A stretch of DNA of 64,000 nt from Sternotherus odoratus (taxonomy: Eukaryota > Chordata > Testudines > Kinosternidae): the NCBI GenBank assembly GCA_032164245.1, contig JAVMKO010000020.1, forward strand, positions 6,289,206-6,353,205, given 5' to 3'. Positions 40,740-50,621 of the stretch are shown here, one piece after another. Under the pieces are notes generated by a model that was given only the letters and a program-made list of their open reading frames with translations, was not told where the DNA came from and ran no database searches. Positions within the stretch are counted from its first letter, which is position 1. The number at the start of each line of letters is the position of its first letter. The translations under genes were made by a program, and so were the position numbers.

Positions 40740-43515
40740 GGGTGAGAGGAGAAGCCGGCGTGGTAAGAAAATTTCTCCAGAGTTGGCCCTGGGAGGTTCA
40801 AAGGAGCGTCCGGAGTCAGGTGCCCAATTCCCAGTGGCCCCTTTGATGGCCCCAGCCTAAAATGTAATAGAATCCCACTGAGGAAAAGTGTGTGTGGGGG
40901 GGGAACTGGTCCAGCAAGGGGACAAGCATCTTCCCTCCCCTTAAAGTTGGAGGGAAAGGCGAGATCCTCCAAGGTATTTAGGTTCCTAACATCAGTGGAA
41001 GTTGCCTCTTGTCCATTGACGTTAGGAGCTGAAATATCTTGAGGATCCAGGTCTCAGAACCTTGCAATGTACCCAGCATCCTCTTGGGCAGGGGCCATTA
41101 ACAGCGCAGTCTACTTCAGCCTAATGGGGGTTTTGCCCCGACAGCCTCATTAAGGCTGAGTCGCTGTATTGTAGGGTCTGTTTTGTCCCTGGAAGCAACA
41201 GCCCCCTTTGCAAATTCTCCCTTGCCAGAATGTCACCACGCTCCATTGCCATGGTGACGCTCCATTAGGCCCGACAAATTACGTGCAGCCTTATCGTCTC
41301 CGTGCTGTGGGAAAGGTCCTAATTGAGTTTTGAGGTCCTGCCCCCCATTGAAATCGAAGCCGTGTTTTTGCAAGGAGGGAGTTACTGATGCCAAAAACCT
41401 GCAGAGGCTCTGAGCTGGCCCAAGCGCAAAGAAGCTGGGCTCACTTGAAACCGCCCCCCCGGGGTGGCTGCAGATTGCTCAGCAGTGAATGTCTAATGGG
41501 AGGTGGTGGGGGAGGTAAATTCATGCCCCCCAACTATCCCTGGAACTTTGGATTCTATCGTCCCCTTTGGGGGTGGAAGCCCCCGGGGTCCCAGATGAGG
41601 GGACTCCCTGAGGGGGCCCACAGCAGAGGCAGGCTCAGAGGGGTGTGGCTCCAGGAGGTGGAGGGGCTTAACCCTGAGAGGGAGTGGACCCCCGGGAAGG
41701 GCTGTCTCACAGAAAGGGGCACCCCCCACGGACCGTACGGGGCCAAGACTGGGCACGACTTGTGAGGGTCACGTTTCATTTTCCGGAGCTCAAGCCCTAG
41801 AACCGACTGTTGTGCTGGAGTTTCCATCATGGCAGGAAAAATGTGTTTTAATTCCACAAGAAAACTATTTTTGCTGAAATTTAAAAAAATCACATCGAGA
41901 CATTTCTGTGCATATTGATTGGGTTCGCGTCTCCCACTTTTATAAGAAATTTGAGATTTTAGCTTCACATTTTTGAAAGACCCTCTGCAAAGCAGAGAAA
42001 ACGGACTTCCCAGCGCCCCCCGATTGTCCTGGACTATGCTCCTCATTCCCCATGACGTTCCAGGGGTGTTGGGCATCTGTCGTCCACACCAGGTGCAATC
42101 CCAGGGGAAGATGTTGCAGGGTACTGAAAGCACATGAACAAATCGGCAAACCCAGTCTATGAATGAGACCATTCTTTGGGTCGCTCTTATTACTTGAAGC
42201 TTCACACGTCCCGCACCCATTGTTCCAGCCGGGGCAGCCCTAGCAGGGTAGCTGTAATGGAACCTCGCTGGTAGGGACTGGAAGGCAGGTCTGACAAAGA
42301 CCCTAGAATCTAGCCTGTGGTGCAGACACTCAGTTGCTTTGAGTGGAAATATTTTGTGTTCTGTGCAGAAGCCATTGGCTCATCTATTTCTATGATGAAA
42401 GCGGGGCAAACAATTTCCTCCTGCCTGCTAGTGGGATGATAAGCGTGAGCTTAAGTGGGGATGTATTAGTGGTAGTTTCCCCCCTTTTTATCTACCTCTG
42501 GTTGGCTTTCCCACAGGAAGACCTAAATTCATAGATGATGGATAACATCAAATGGCTCTTAAATAGATGAACAGATTCTTCCAGGTAGTACAGCTTAAAA
42601 ACAATGTGCTGGAATGGCTGTCAGGAGGTTCTCCTCTGCACTATAGGGGTAATGAAGAAATTAGACTTTGAGGAAGAGTCTGAGGGTCTAATCCTCCCAG
42701 ACTAAACGTAACATTTCCATGGTGTGACGTTCTGTACCTCCACCACTCAGGCAATGCAGCTCCCTCTCCCGCTCTCAGAGCCATAACGGAGTCTCCCGTG
42801 TATATATTTGTTATAACATTTCATTGGGCGGGAAGCATCACTTTATATTGCACGTGCTACATGGCACATGTACATTATACATAAGATCCTATTTCCTTTT
42901 GTAAAGATGTAACCACCTTATGTAAAATTGAGCAAAATGCTTAAAACAGTTCAAGCGCATGACGTGAGGAAAATATACACTCTGGGACAGTAGGGCATAG
43001 TTTGGTTCCCCCTGCCCCATAGGAAGAGGCCAGGGCAGGCTCAGTGCAGGGGCCGCCATGGGAAGTGGCCTGACAGGTGAGATCGGCCCCTCGCACCTCT
43101 GGAGGCAGCTCTGGGCATTGCTGCCCTGCTGCCACCCTGGTACCGGGACTCCAAAATGTAGTTGCGGACACGAGGGCGGGACAGACCCCACATGTGGCAC
43201 TGCCAGGAAGCGGGGCTCAGACTGGGCAGGAATTGGTTCCAGAAGGGCCAGCGGGTGGAGTCTGGCCCTGGCCCGAATTTAATGCAAATTAATATTTAAT
43301 GCATAAATAAAGGGCTTTCATTTATGCATTGGGAGGGGAAATTTCTGCTCATTTTCTGCAGAAGCTCCAACTCTCTGTTCATTTTGTTCTGCTGGAAGTG
43401 AAATTCAGTCAACTGGGTAATTAGCTGACACTTGCAAAGGTTTTTGGGTTAACAACTCAGCCTTTCCATACTTTACAATCCTGTTGTTATTAATGATGGT
43501 AAAGTTTTATCTTTG
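40740..43515. other. Non-coding stretch with a 221-codon chance frame
   Basis: The longest frame of the window (minus strand, 42220-41555) lies here. It has no recognisable domain and crosses an A/T-rich tract (41820-41910). I treat it as chance. 'cttctgcagaagctcc' and other small palindromes occur near 43360. No element with clear ends. Confidence 0.35.
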
Positions 43516-43522
43516 TATAAGC

Positions 43523-43557
43523 AACAAAGAGTCTGGTAGCACCTTATAGACTATCCC
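43523..43557 (-). mobile_element. Penelope-like tail fragment (family A)
   Basis: 'gcaacaaagagtctggtagc' then 'accttatagactat' is the reverse complement of the family A tail ('agtctttaaggtgccacagg' in the 26164 copy). Only about 35 bp survive. Confidence 0.55.
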
Positions 43558-44261
43558 ATCTACCCCTCGGATACTATCTTTGTTTAGAATTCCTTGGTTT
43601 CCTTTATTGTAGGTTGGCTCCCCCTACCAACCTACAATAAATATCCTCCCAATTTCTTATTTCTTCTTAAGTTATTGATTTCATTTTAACAGAGTTCTTA
43701 GTTTGATGAATTTCCTAAAATTAGTTGTTCACCCTCTGGCTCTGCATGACCTTTCTAGCTATATAATTAGTGCTACCTGTTGCAGTAAAAAAATCCTCTA
43801 ATTCTCAGATGTAATAACATAAAACAGCATTTGCCACAAGCCAATTCTGGTTTTGTTAATCTAAACAAAGCAGATACCAGACAGCAGGGAAACCCAAGCT
43901 TTTGGTTGTCAGTTTGATTGCTATGCTTCATTAATTTTTAGTGATATCGAGTGCCATCTAGTGACCAGCAGAGAGTAAACAGAAACAATTGCATTAGTGG
44001 GGTCATGAGAATAGTTAGGTGTTGATCATTCAGGGCAATTTTTAATTTCAGAAAGGGGACTCCTTCTTAGGGGATTGACAGGGCTCAGCAACATGCAGGA
44101 TTGGACACACACACCTCTCCAAGTATCTTTTTAGCCAGTAGGTTTTCAGTTTACGTCTAAGAAGCAAACAAAAATGCACCTAACTCCTGTTGCTTTACAA
44201 CACTCATGTTGTTGGGAAAGGGAAGAGACATGCCAAGGACTAAATGGAAACCAAGTTCACT

Positions 44262-44545
44262 CTTAGGTCTTGTTTGTACACATAAATTGTACTGCATGAA
44301 CTAAACCAAGATATGTAAAGCAGTACAATCCCTCCAGTGAGGATGCAGTTAGGCCAGTTTCAATGTGCTATAGTTTAGTCCCATACGGGAAGGGAAATAT
44401 ATAGATATAAGGCACTTTTTCTATCAGTATAACTGAGTCCATGTTAGAGGTTGTGCTGGTATGACTATATTGGTAAAAAAAACACACCATAACTCTAATC
44501 AAAAGAGTTGTACCAGTGCAAAAACTGTATGTAGACTAGGCCTTA
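44262..44545. mobile_element. PIF/Harbinger-like MITE flanked by TTA
   Basis: Ends TTAGGTCTTGTTTGTACA and TGTAGACTAGGCCTTA; the inner parts are inverted and TTA at both borders fits the 3-bp target duplication of PIF/Harbinger elements. Contains 'ataactgagtccatgttag' and 'gttgtaccagtgcaaaaac'. It inserted inside the inverted-arm element. Confidence 0.6.
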
Positions 44546-44560
44546 GAGAATAAAATATTT

Positions 44561-44616
44561 CTTATTTCAGAATAAAAGTGCCCTGTTTTGATTTTGGGTC
44601 CTATTTTACTGACTTA
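44561..44616 (+). repeat. 56-bp direct repeat, copy 1
   Basis: Identical by eye to 44958-45013 (start 'cttatttcagaataaaagtg', end 'attttactgactta'). The offset is 397 bp. Copy 1 lies between the inverted arms and copy 2 outside them. Confidence 0.85.
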
Positions 44617-44869
44617 CATGTTCAGTTCTGAAAATAAAATGAATAGCTTTCATTTTAATTCCCCAAAATAATCTTTGCATCTCAGCAGCCTGATCCTACT
44701 TTGCTGTTCTCTGATTTGTCAGTAACAAGTAAAATGAACCTGGATCTGCTCTGTAGAAAGAATTTCTAGATGCATTTTTGATTGCTTCTTAGACGTAAAC
44801 TGAAAAACTACTGGCTAAAAAGATACTTGGAGCGGTGTCTGGGTGTGTGCTTTAAATCCTTACTAAGAG

Positions 44870-44950
44870 TAGGTCTACACACAAACTTGCACTGAAACAA
44901 TTAAATCTGTTTGACTTCAGATCACTTATTATTTCAGCACAAGTCTACTC
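44870..44950. mobile_element. MITE-like fragment 'AGGTCTACACACAAACTTGCA'
   Basis: 'agagtaggtctacacacaaa' and 'cttgcactgaaacaattaaa' resemble the start of the 'GGTCTACACA' MITEs; 'agcacaagtctactcatgg' may be the other end. Confidence 0.4.
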
Positions 44951-44957
44951 ATGGAAA

Positions 44958-45013
44958 CTTATTTCAGAATAAAAGTGCCCTGTTTTGATTTTGGGTCCTA
45001 TTTTACTGACTTA
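44958..45013 (+). repeat. 56-bp direct repeat, copy 2
   Basis: See the copy at 44561-44616. The lack of differences suggests a recent duplication or gene conversion. Confidence 0.85.
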
Positions 45014-45029
45014 AGCAAAATTGAAATGG

Positions 45030-45500
45030 GACCCTTTGATCCCCAAATTTGTGTCCATACATGGATCTGCCCATAATTCAAGATGGTTGGAAAATGAATT
45101 TTCTATCCTGCAAAACATGTTGAGGTGTCAAAAAAAAAAGTATCCTGAATTGGGACAAAAAGCAAAAACATTGACATTTCCCACTAATTTCCCTCAAAAT
45201 TCATTTGGGGTCAGCTGAAATGTTTCATTTTGATTTTGACTCTTTATATTTTATTCTTAATTTTTTGCATAAAACAAAATAAACTTTGAAAGGACAAGTC
45301 TTTTTGACATGAAAAATCAAAACTTTTCACTCCAAAAATGTCAAAATGAGGCGTTTAACCATTCTTGAAACTTTTTTCCAATTTTGGGCTATGTAAAATT
45401 TCACCAAAATCAATATGATTTAACAGAAAATAAATAAGCAGTTTCATTGCATCTACATTTTCCAGTGGAAAAACGTTTCATCACAAATGTTTCAACCAGC
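45030..45500. repeat. AT-rich 'gaaatgttt' dispersed repeat
   Basis: Long run of 'gctgaaatgtttcattttg', 'aaatcaaaacttttcactcc', 'atttcaccaaaatcaatatg' and 'gaaaaacgtttcatcac'. This is the largest copy of the family seen also at 19895-20330. Self-complementary words are frequent. Confidence 0.5.
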
Positions 45501-45689
45501 TTGACTTACAAAATCTTTTTCTGCCTCTCCTTATCACTTGCAATGTGTAGAAATGTCCAGAAGAGGTCTGTGTTCTCCCAGTTTTAAGTCATCCACATGC
45601 CATGACTCCAACCATGTGGTTTCATTTACAGAATGCTGAGCTGGCTGGAAAGTTTGATCATCAATGATGCAGCAATAATATTGCTTCTC

Positions 45690-45760
45690 GGGTCTCTAGC
45701 ACTTTTCATCTGAGAACCTTAACGTGCTTTACAAGTGGTAATGAGACTAATCAGGAAGCC
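45690..45760 (-). repeat. MIR 3' part, antisense
   Basis: 'agcacttttcatctgagaac' and 'cttaacgtgctttacaag' correspond to the antisense MIR 3' part. Confidence 0.45.
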
Positions 45761-46321
45761 TTTACACTATTTATGTGAGCAAGAGTTGCAAGATCTGCCT
45801 TAACCGAGGAAGATCTGCCTGTGGGGTAGGTATTCAGATGGCGGAGGCAGGAGCTCCTCACACACCCCTCTTCCTTTCCAGCAAAGGAACATTTGAAAAG
45901 GATACTGTACACAGCATCACTAATGGGTCATCTGCCCCATGGGTTGGCTCCTGATTCAGTGCAGCATAATGCCCCTACCCAGAGGGGGCAGCTGCCCTTT
46001 AAAATGCCCCCCTCATGGGCTGGAGAGCTGCACCATCTGTGCAAAACACACCCCACCCGTCCTGACCCCAGCAGAGTAACAACAGCATGGATCCAGCTTA
46101 GAGCTGAAGAAGGGTAGCTACGCCTTTATATACCCATCATGAAAATCCAGGGTCGTGCAACCAGGGGATCAGGCCCCACGCCTGGGACACGGGCTCTGGG
46201 TTGGGCTGAGTGACCCCAAACTGTTCAGGGAAGCTGTGGTTAGGTTCTTCCTGTGGCTGTTCTCCCAGCCACCTGGGTCTGCCTGGACACAATCACTCTT
46301 ATGGGCCTACTCAAAGCCATC

Positions 46322-46912
46322 ATTGCCAGGGGATGTTGTGAAGGCCTAAATCAGCGGGTCTCAAACTTACCTTTACGGCGACCCCTTTTTTCCTGAGCAG
46401 CACAGTGGCGCGACCCCTTGTATGTCCGCTGAAAAGCCACCAAATTAATTACTTCCGCATTCGGCGGCTATTTTCGGTGGACATGCCGAGCGCTCCAGAA
46501 ATAGCTCGGCATGTCCGCCGAAAAGCCGCTGAAAGCGGAAGCGATCGGCGGCTTTTCAGCGGAAAAATCAGCTCGCAACCCCTCGGGAAGCGGTCGGCGA
46601 CCTCCCGAGGGCTCGCGACCCACAGTTTGAGAACCCCTGGTCTAAACTATAACAGGGTTAAAAAAAAAAGCTAGATAAGTTCCTGAAGGATAGTCCATCA
46701 ATGGCTATTAGCCAGGATGGGCAAGGATGCATCCCCATACTCTGGGTGTCCCTAGCCTCTGTTTGCCAGAAGCTGGGAGTGAATGACAAGGGATGGATCA
46801 CTCAATAATTGCTGAAACACCTGGCACTGGCCAGTCGGAAGACAGGGTACTGGGCGAGATGGACCATTGCTCTGACCCAGTCTAGCCATTCTTAAGTTCT
46901 TATGTTCTGTGT
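46322..46912 (+). repeat. L2/CR1-type LINE 3' region, split by a hAT element
   Basis: The left part 'ggggatgttgtgaaggccta' and the right part 'ctataacagggtt', 'ctagataagttcctgaagga', 'tggctattagccaggatggg', 'tgtccctagcctctgtttgc', 'gggcgagatggaccattgct', 'ctgacccagtctagcc' form a continuous LINE when the insertion at 46352-46639 is removed. Sense orientation, ending near 46912. Confidence 0.75.
46352..46639. mobile_element. hAT-type element nested in a LINE
   Basis: 288 bp with inverted ends CAGCGGGTCTCAAAC and GTTTGAGAACCCCTG. It is flanked by GCCTAAAT (46344-46351) and GTCTAAAC (46640-46647), an 8-bp target duplication with two mismatches. Inside, 46471-46491 and 46504-46524 are inverted copies (20 of 21), so the centre folds as a tight CpG-rich hairpin. 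Non-autonomous. Confidence 0.8.
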
Positions 46913-46917
46913 TCTGA

Positions 46918-46990
46918 TTTAGAGAGTTGCCAACTCTCAGGAATTTATCACAGGTCTTGCAATATCTTCTCAAAGCCCCAGCTCCTGGAA
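46918..46990 (-). repeat. Worn 'gagttgccaactctc' repeat
   Basis: 'agagttgccaactctcagga', 'ctcaaagccccagctcctgg' and 'aatcatgtgaa' belong to a short repeat often found in reptiles. Borders unclear. Confidence 0.35.
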
Positions 46991-47040
46991 TCATGTGAAA
47001 ACGAAAACAAAAAAACTAAAAACCGAAAACTAAAACTAAA

Positions 47041-47157
47041 AATCAGATGCATGGATCTGATGAAGTGGGTTTTAGCCCACAAAAGCTTATGCCCAAATAA
47101 ATCTGTTAGTCTCTAAGGTGCCACAAGAACTCCACTTTGTTTTTGCTGATACAGACT
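47041..47157 (+). mobile_element. Penelope-like tail fragment (family A)
   Basis: Contains the hammerhead-like motif followed by 'ataaatctgttagtctctaa', 'ggtgccacaagaactcc' and 'tttttgctgatacagactc'. Subtype differs from the 26164 copy ('ctctaaggtgccacaag' versus 'ctttaaggtgccacagg'). Confidence 0.65.
47053..47092 (+). ncRNA. Hammerhead-like motif, relic (family A)
   Basis: GGAT, CTGATGA, A, GTGGG, loop TTTTAG, CCCAC, AAA, AGCT, T, ATGC. The CUGANGA core is perfect here. Stem I has one changed base (GGAT for GCAT) and GAA is AAA, as in the 26585 copy. Probably inactive. Confidence 0.55.
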
Positions 47158-47159
47158 CA

Positions 47160-47345
47160 GCCCTGGTCTACACTGGGAGTTGGGGGGGATCGATCTAAGA
47201 TACTCAACTTCATCTACAAGAATAGCATAGCTGAAGTAGGCATACTTAGATCGACTTACCGCGGCATCTTCACAGCAGTGAGTTGACTGCTTCTGCTCCC
47301 CTGTCGACTCTGCCTGCGCCTCTCGCGGTGGTGGCTCCCCCAGGC
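47160..47345. mobile_element. MITE of the 'CTGGTCTACACTGG' group, left part
   Basis: 'ccctggtctacactgggag', 'gatcgatctaagatactc', 'agaatagcatagctgaagta' and 'cttagatcgacttaccgcgg' form an internal inverted pair ('atcgatctaaga' / 'cttagatcgac'). It abuts the Penelope-like tail. Confidence 0.6.
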
Positions 47346-47474
47346 ATCTGGGACTTGGGGCGGCTCGGGTGGGCATGTGGGCCAGGGGTGACTCAGGCGG
47401 GCTGTGGCTTGGGGCAGCTGGAGCTGTTGGCTCCTCCAGCCATGGTGAGGGGATCGGGCAGGGGAGGCGGAGTG

Positions 47475-47537
47475 GGGGCGGGGCCTCAGGCAGAAGAGGC
47501 GGGGCCTCAGGCAGAAGAGGCGGGGCCTCAGGCTGGA
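47475..47537 (+). repeat. 21-bp GC-box tandem repeat, 3 units
   Basis: Three units of 21 bp (47475, 47496, 47517) with sequence GAGGCGGGGCCTCAGGCAGAA, the first and third slightly changed. Each unit holds a GGCGGGGC Sp1-type box. Lies 2.3 kb upstream of the AAK1 ATG. A promoter role is possible but the repeat may simply belong to a mobile element. Confidence 0.8.
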
Positions 47538-47639
47538 GGCTAGCCTCCCTGAACGGGGCTCACACGCCGCCCATGGGTGAAGTATTAAGTAGCGTTACAG
47601 TAGATGACAGGCTTAGACTGTTAACCCTAGTCCTTTACT

Positions 47640-48330
47640 TCAAAAGGTCACTTTTCTCATCTTTGCCCCCGTGAACTGAAGCCCAGGGTCAGAGAGATCC
47701 ACAGCCTGGCCCATGGCACTTTCAAGCGATAAAACTTGACGGCCATCCGTCTCTTGTCGGCCATCGTCACTCAGAGATACGCTCCCATGAGCCCGAGCGT
47801 CGAACTGGAAAACAGAAAGGCTGGAAGGTTCCAGGAGATTCTACAAAGCCCCGGAACATTCTAGGTGGTTAGTGAAAAATGAATCCACACACGGAATAGC
47901 TGAAACACGTGACCTCAAACTGGTCTGTCTTCCCTCTCGTCGCTAGCCACAAAAACAGGCCCTTGAGTCTGGCGCCCCCAAGCTCGGTACCTTAGGTGGT
48001 CACGTGGGTCACCTGCCCCTAAATCCGGCCCTGCCTCCACCTGCCCTGGGCACAGGAGTGTCCAAAGAGCAGCCCCTGGCCTGTCCCCACACTCCCTAAC
48101 ATGTTCTTTTCATTTGCCTCCCGGCTTCTGAACTTTCGGGGCATAATCAGGTCCCGTCTTCACATTTTTCTCTGCCGTCAGGAAGGCGAGCCGCTTAGCT
48201 TTCTTCAAAAAAGCGAGCGAGATCCTCTCCTCCTCACGCTCCTAGGAGTGGGGGCTTGACGAAACCGCCAGAGTACGCGGAGACTCGCGAGACCATCGCG
48301 AGAGTCCCACACCTCTGGATATTTATTATC
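47640..48330. other. CpG-richer stretch upstream of AAK1
   Basis: CpG is clearly more frequent than in the rest of the window, most at 47735-47815 and 48180-48310 ('gcgagcgagatcc', 'acgcggagactcgcgagacc', 'atcgcgagag'). 'ctcgcgaga' and 'tcgcgagag' are palindromic promoter-type words. It is the best place in the window for an AAK1 promoter and a non-coding first exon, but no start site can be fixed by eye. Confidence 0.4.
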
Positions 48331-49601
48331 GTTCCAGTGAAATTTGTTTTGAAAAGGCACGGCTAATGCAAACGACGAATATGGCGAAGGCCCGTGTTTC
48401 TCAGCAGAGCCTGTTTGTTTTCTTAAGCAGCTGGCTGGGGGTTTACGGAGGCGGAGTATTTAAACTCCTGCAAAGCAGGGATGGGGAGGAGGGGTGTCAG
48501 GAAATCAGCTCCACTGGAAAATATTATTGGGTGCTCTGCTCTTCTGGCCAGGATCATGTCCCTCTTGCAGTTTATGTGGGATACAAAGAAACTACAACTC
48601 CCAGGTGCCCTTGCTGCAAACCTGGGAGGGAAGGAGGGAGGTGATTTCTTTATACTAATTTATTAATCAAACCCATCAGCTTGCAGCCCAGGCTCCACCA
48701 CCTCAGTCACCCAGCCAAGGGGGCACCGAATAAGGTTGACAACTAAACCCACTCTCACGCTTTGACTCCAACCCCTCCATCTCCTCTCCTGGTGCTTTCT
48801 GGGAATTGTAGTCCCTTCTCCTTGCAGCTGGCTAGGGCAGCCACTTGGGAGAACTACCACTCCCAGAACGCCATGCGACAGAGAAGGTCTGTTGCAGTTT
48901 AAAAAAAACACCCTCTTTGATGTCCCGGTTACTTGGCTGCTGCTTTAATGTTGGCTCTGAACCACCCCCAGCCCCCTTCCTCCCCACCCGCCTTTTCCCC
49001 AGCTGAAATGTAGGCAGGGGGGAGAAAAATATGGGGGATTAAGGGGTTAAAGAGCACAGCTTTGGGGAGAGGATGGGAAATCACCCATGCACCATCTCCC
49101 CACTCCACCCACCCTTATTGAAGCAGGGACTTCCTGTGACAGTTCATTTCCTGGTTGGATGGAGCAGGAGGAGAGGGGGGGTTTGGAGTAAGATCAGCCC
49201 TGTAATGGTCTCTGGCTCTCAGCCGCTGCTCGCCTCCTTTAAGAGGCAATGTTACCTTATAGCCATGTTCCATCCAGGGCTAGCAGAGAGGCCGCAGCAA
49301 TGGTAACACTGTGGCCAAGCTGCTAGCTTATTTGCTGCAGAGAGCTGGGACAGCCGCCCCTTTAGCTCCTAGGTGTGGGGGGGTTTGCATGGAATTATTA
49401 GCTGCCCAGAAAGAGGTACATCATCCTTGTATAATCAACTGCTTGCAGTGCTTTTGGGGGCTGGGTGATGAAGGGCAAGATTTTGTGAGTTTATATTTAG
49501 GGGAATGGTGGGAACATCTGACAAGGGTTTTATTTATTTATTTTTCTGGGGCACGGCTGATTATTTGCAAAGTGTTTGTAATCGTTTGTCCCTCTTTGTG
49601 T
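48331..49601. other. Non-coding stretch before the AAK1 exon
   Basis: Contains an inverted pair around 'gggaattgtagtcccttctc' and 'gaactaccactcccagaac' (48790-48870) and 'aactacaactcccaggtgc' (48589), the 'ACTACAACTCCCAG' word found in many vertebrate promoters (ZNF143/Notch-type SBS site). No gene seen. Confidence 0.4.
48589..48611 (-). promoter_or_regulatory. ACTACAATTCCCAGCA-like promoter word
   Basis: 'actacaactcccaggtgc' agrees with the ZNF143-type motif, and 'gggaattgtagtccc' near 48800 is a second copy in inverse orientation, 'ctaccactcccagaacgcc' near 48855 a third. Three copies within 280 bp, 1 to 1.2 kb upstream of the AAK1 exon, suggest promoter DNA. Binding is not shown. Confidence 0.4.
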
Positions 49602-49620
49602 TTTTATATGATCTTTACAG

Positions 49621-50049
<429 letters not shown>

Positions 50050-50607
50050 TAATCATTCGTCCTACCTCCCCAGGATTACATTATCCTGGAGGGGTTTGCC
50101 ATCGGATGGTATCTACAGTAGACAGCGTTTCTATTTTTCTGATATGTAAATCAATTGGGGACAGTGCTGATTCCTTTAGAAATGCAAAAGGAGACCATAA
50201 AAACAGCAGGGACTGGATTTTTCCCAGCTCAAAACTTGGGATGCTTTAAAAACAAAAATTGCATTATTGTGGGGGGAATGCTACACCTATAAATAATGAA
50301 AACAATGGTTTTTCCTCTAACTTTCTTCTGTCCAATTCCTCCTTTCCTACCTTAGTCAGGGGGTTACACTGGAGTAAATTCCCCCTATATTTATAATGTA
50401 TATTTTACAGACCGTGTAGGACAAATGGTTGGGGTATGGGGTTGTCTATGTATGTGGAGCTACTGCAATGAAAAGTGGAATCCAGGTGACATGTTTGGGT
50501 TGTAAAGTGCTTTAAAAAGGGTGAAAAAACCCAACAGTAAGGGTTTGAAATCCTAAAGGTATCTCTAAACTGGATGTAGAGTACTTGCAATGTAGAAAGC
50601 TGGTGGG

Positions 50608-50621
50608 GTGTGTGTGTGTGT
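50608..50621 (+). repeat. (GT)n microsatellite
   Basis: Seven GT units. Confidence 0.8.

Larger units (their letters stand above)
44094..44868. mobile_element. Element with long inverted arms (about 90-100 bp)
   Basis: The arms 44094-44182 and 44766-44868 are inverted copies. The core part ('ctccaagtatctttttagcc', 'agtttacgtctaagaagcaa', 'aaaaatgca') differs at very few positions over about 65 bp. The span between arms is about 585 bp and holds a separate MITE (44262-44545). It is probably a foldback-type DNA transposon; I cannot name the superfamily and see no clear target duplication. Confidence 0.6.

Noticed and set aside
41555..42220. 221-codon frame on the minus strand, the longest in the window
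   Set aside because: No domain recognised, it crosses an A/T-rich low-complexity tract, and a frame of this length is expected now and then in 64 kb of six-frame sequence.
47283..47674. Gly-rich repeated frame with 'QAEEAG' units
   Set aside because: It is the translation of the 21-bp GC-box tandem repeat and flanks; no start context or homology.
1..49000. ANXA4 coding exons, expected upstream of AAK1 in opposite orientation
   Set aside because: No minus-strand frame shows annexin repeat residues; the gene must begin beyond the left end or only its untranslated exon lies here, which cannot be recognised.
50085..50130. 'GGFAI'-like reading near 50092, resembling the AAK1 glycine-rich loop
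   Set aside because: The similarity stops after five residues, there is no acceptor before it in phase, and a stop follows soon after.
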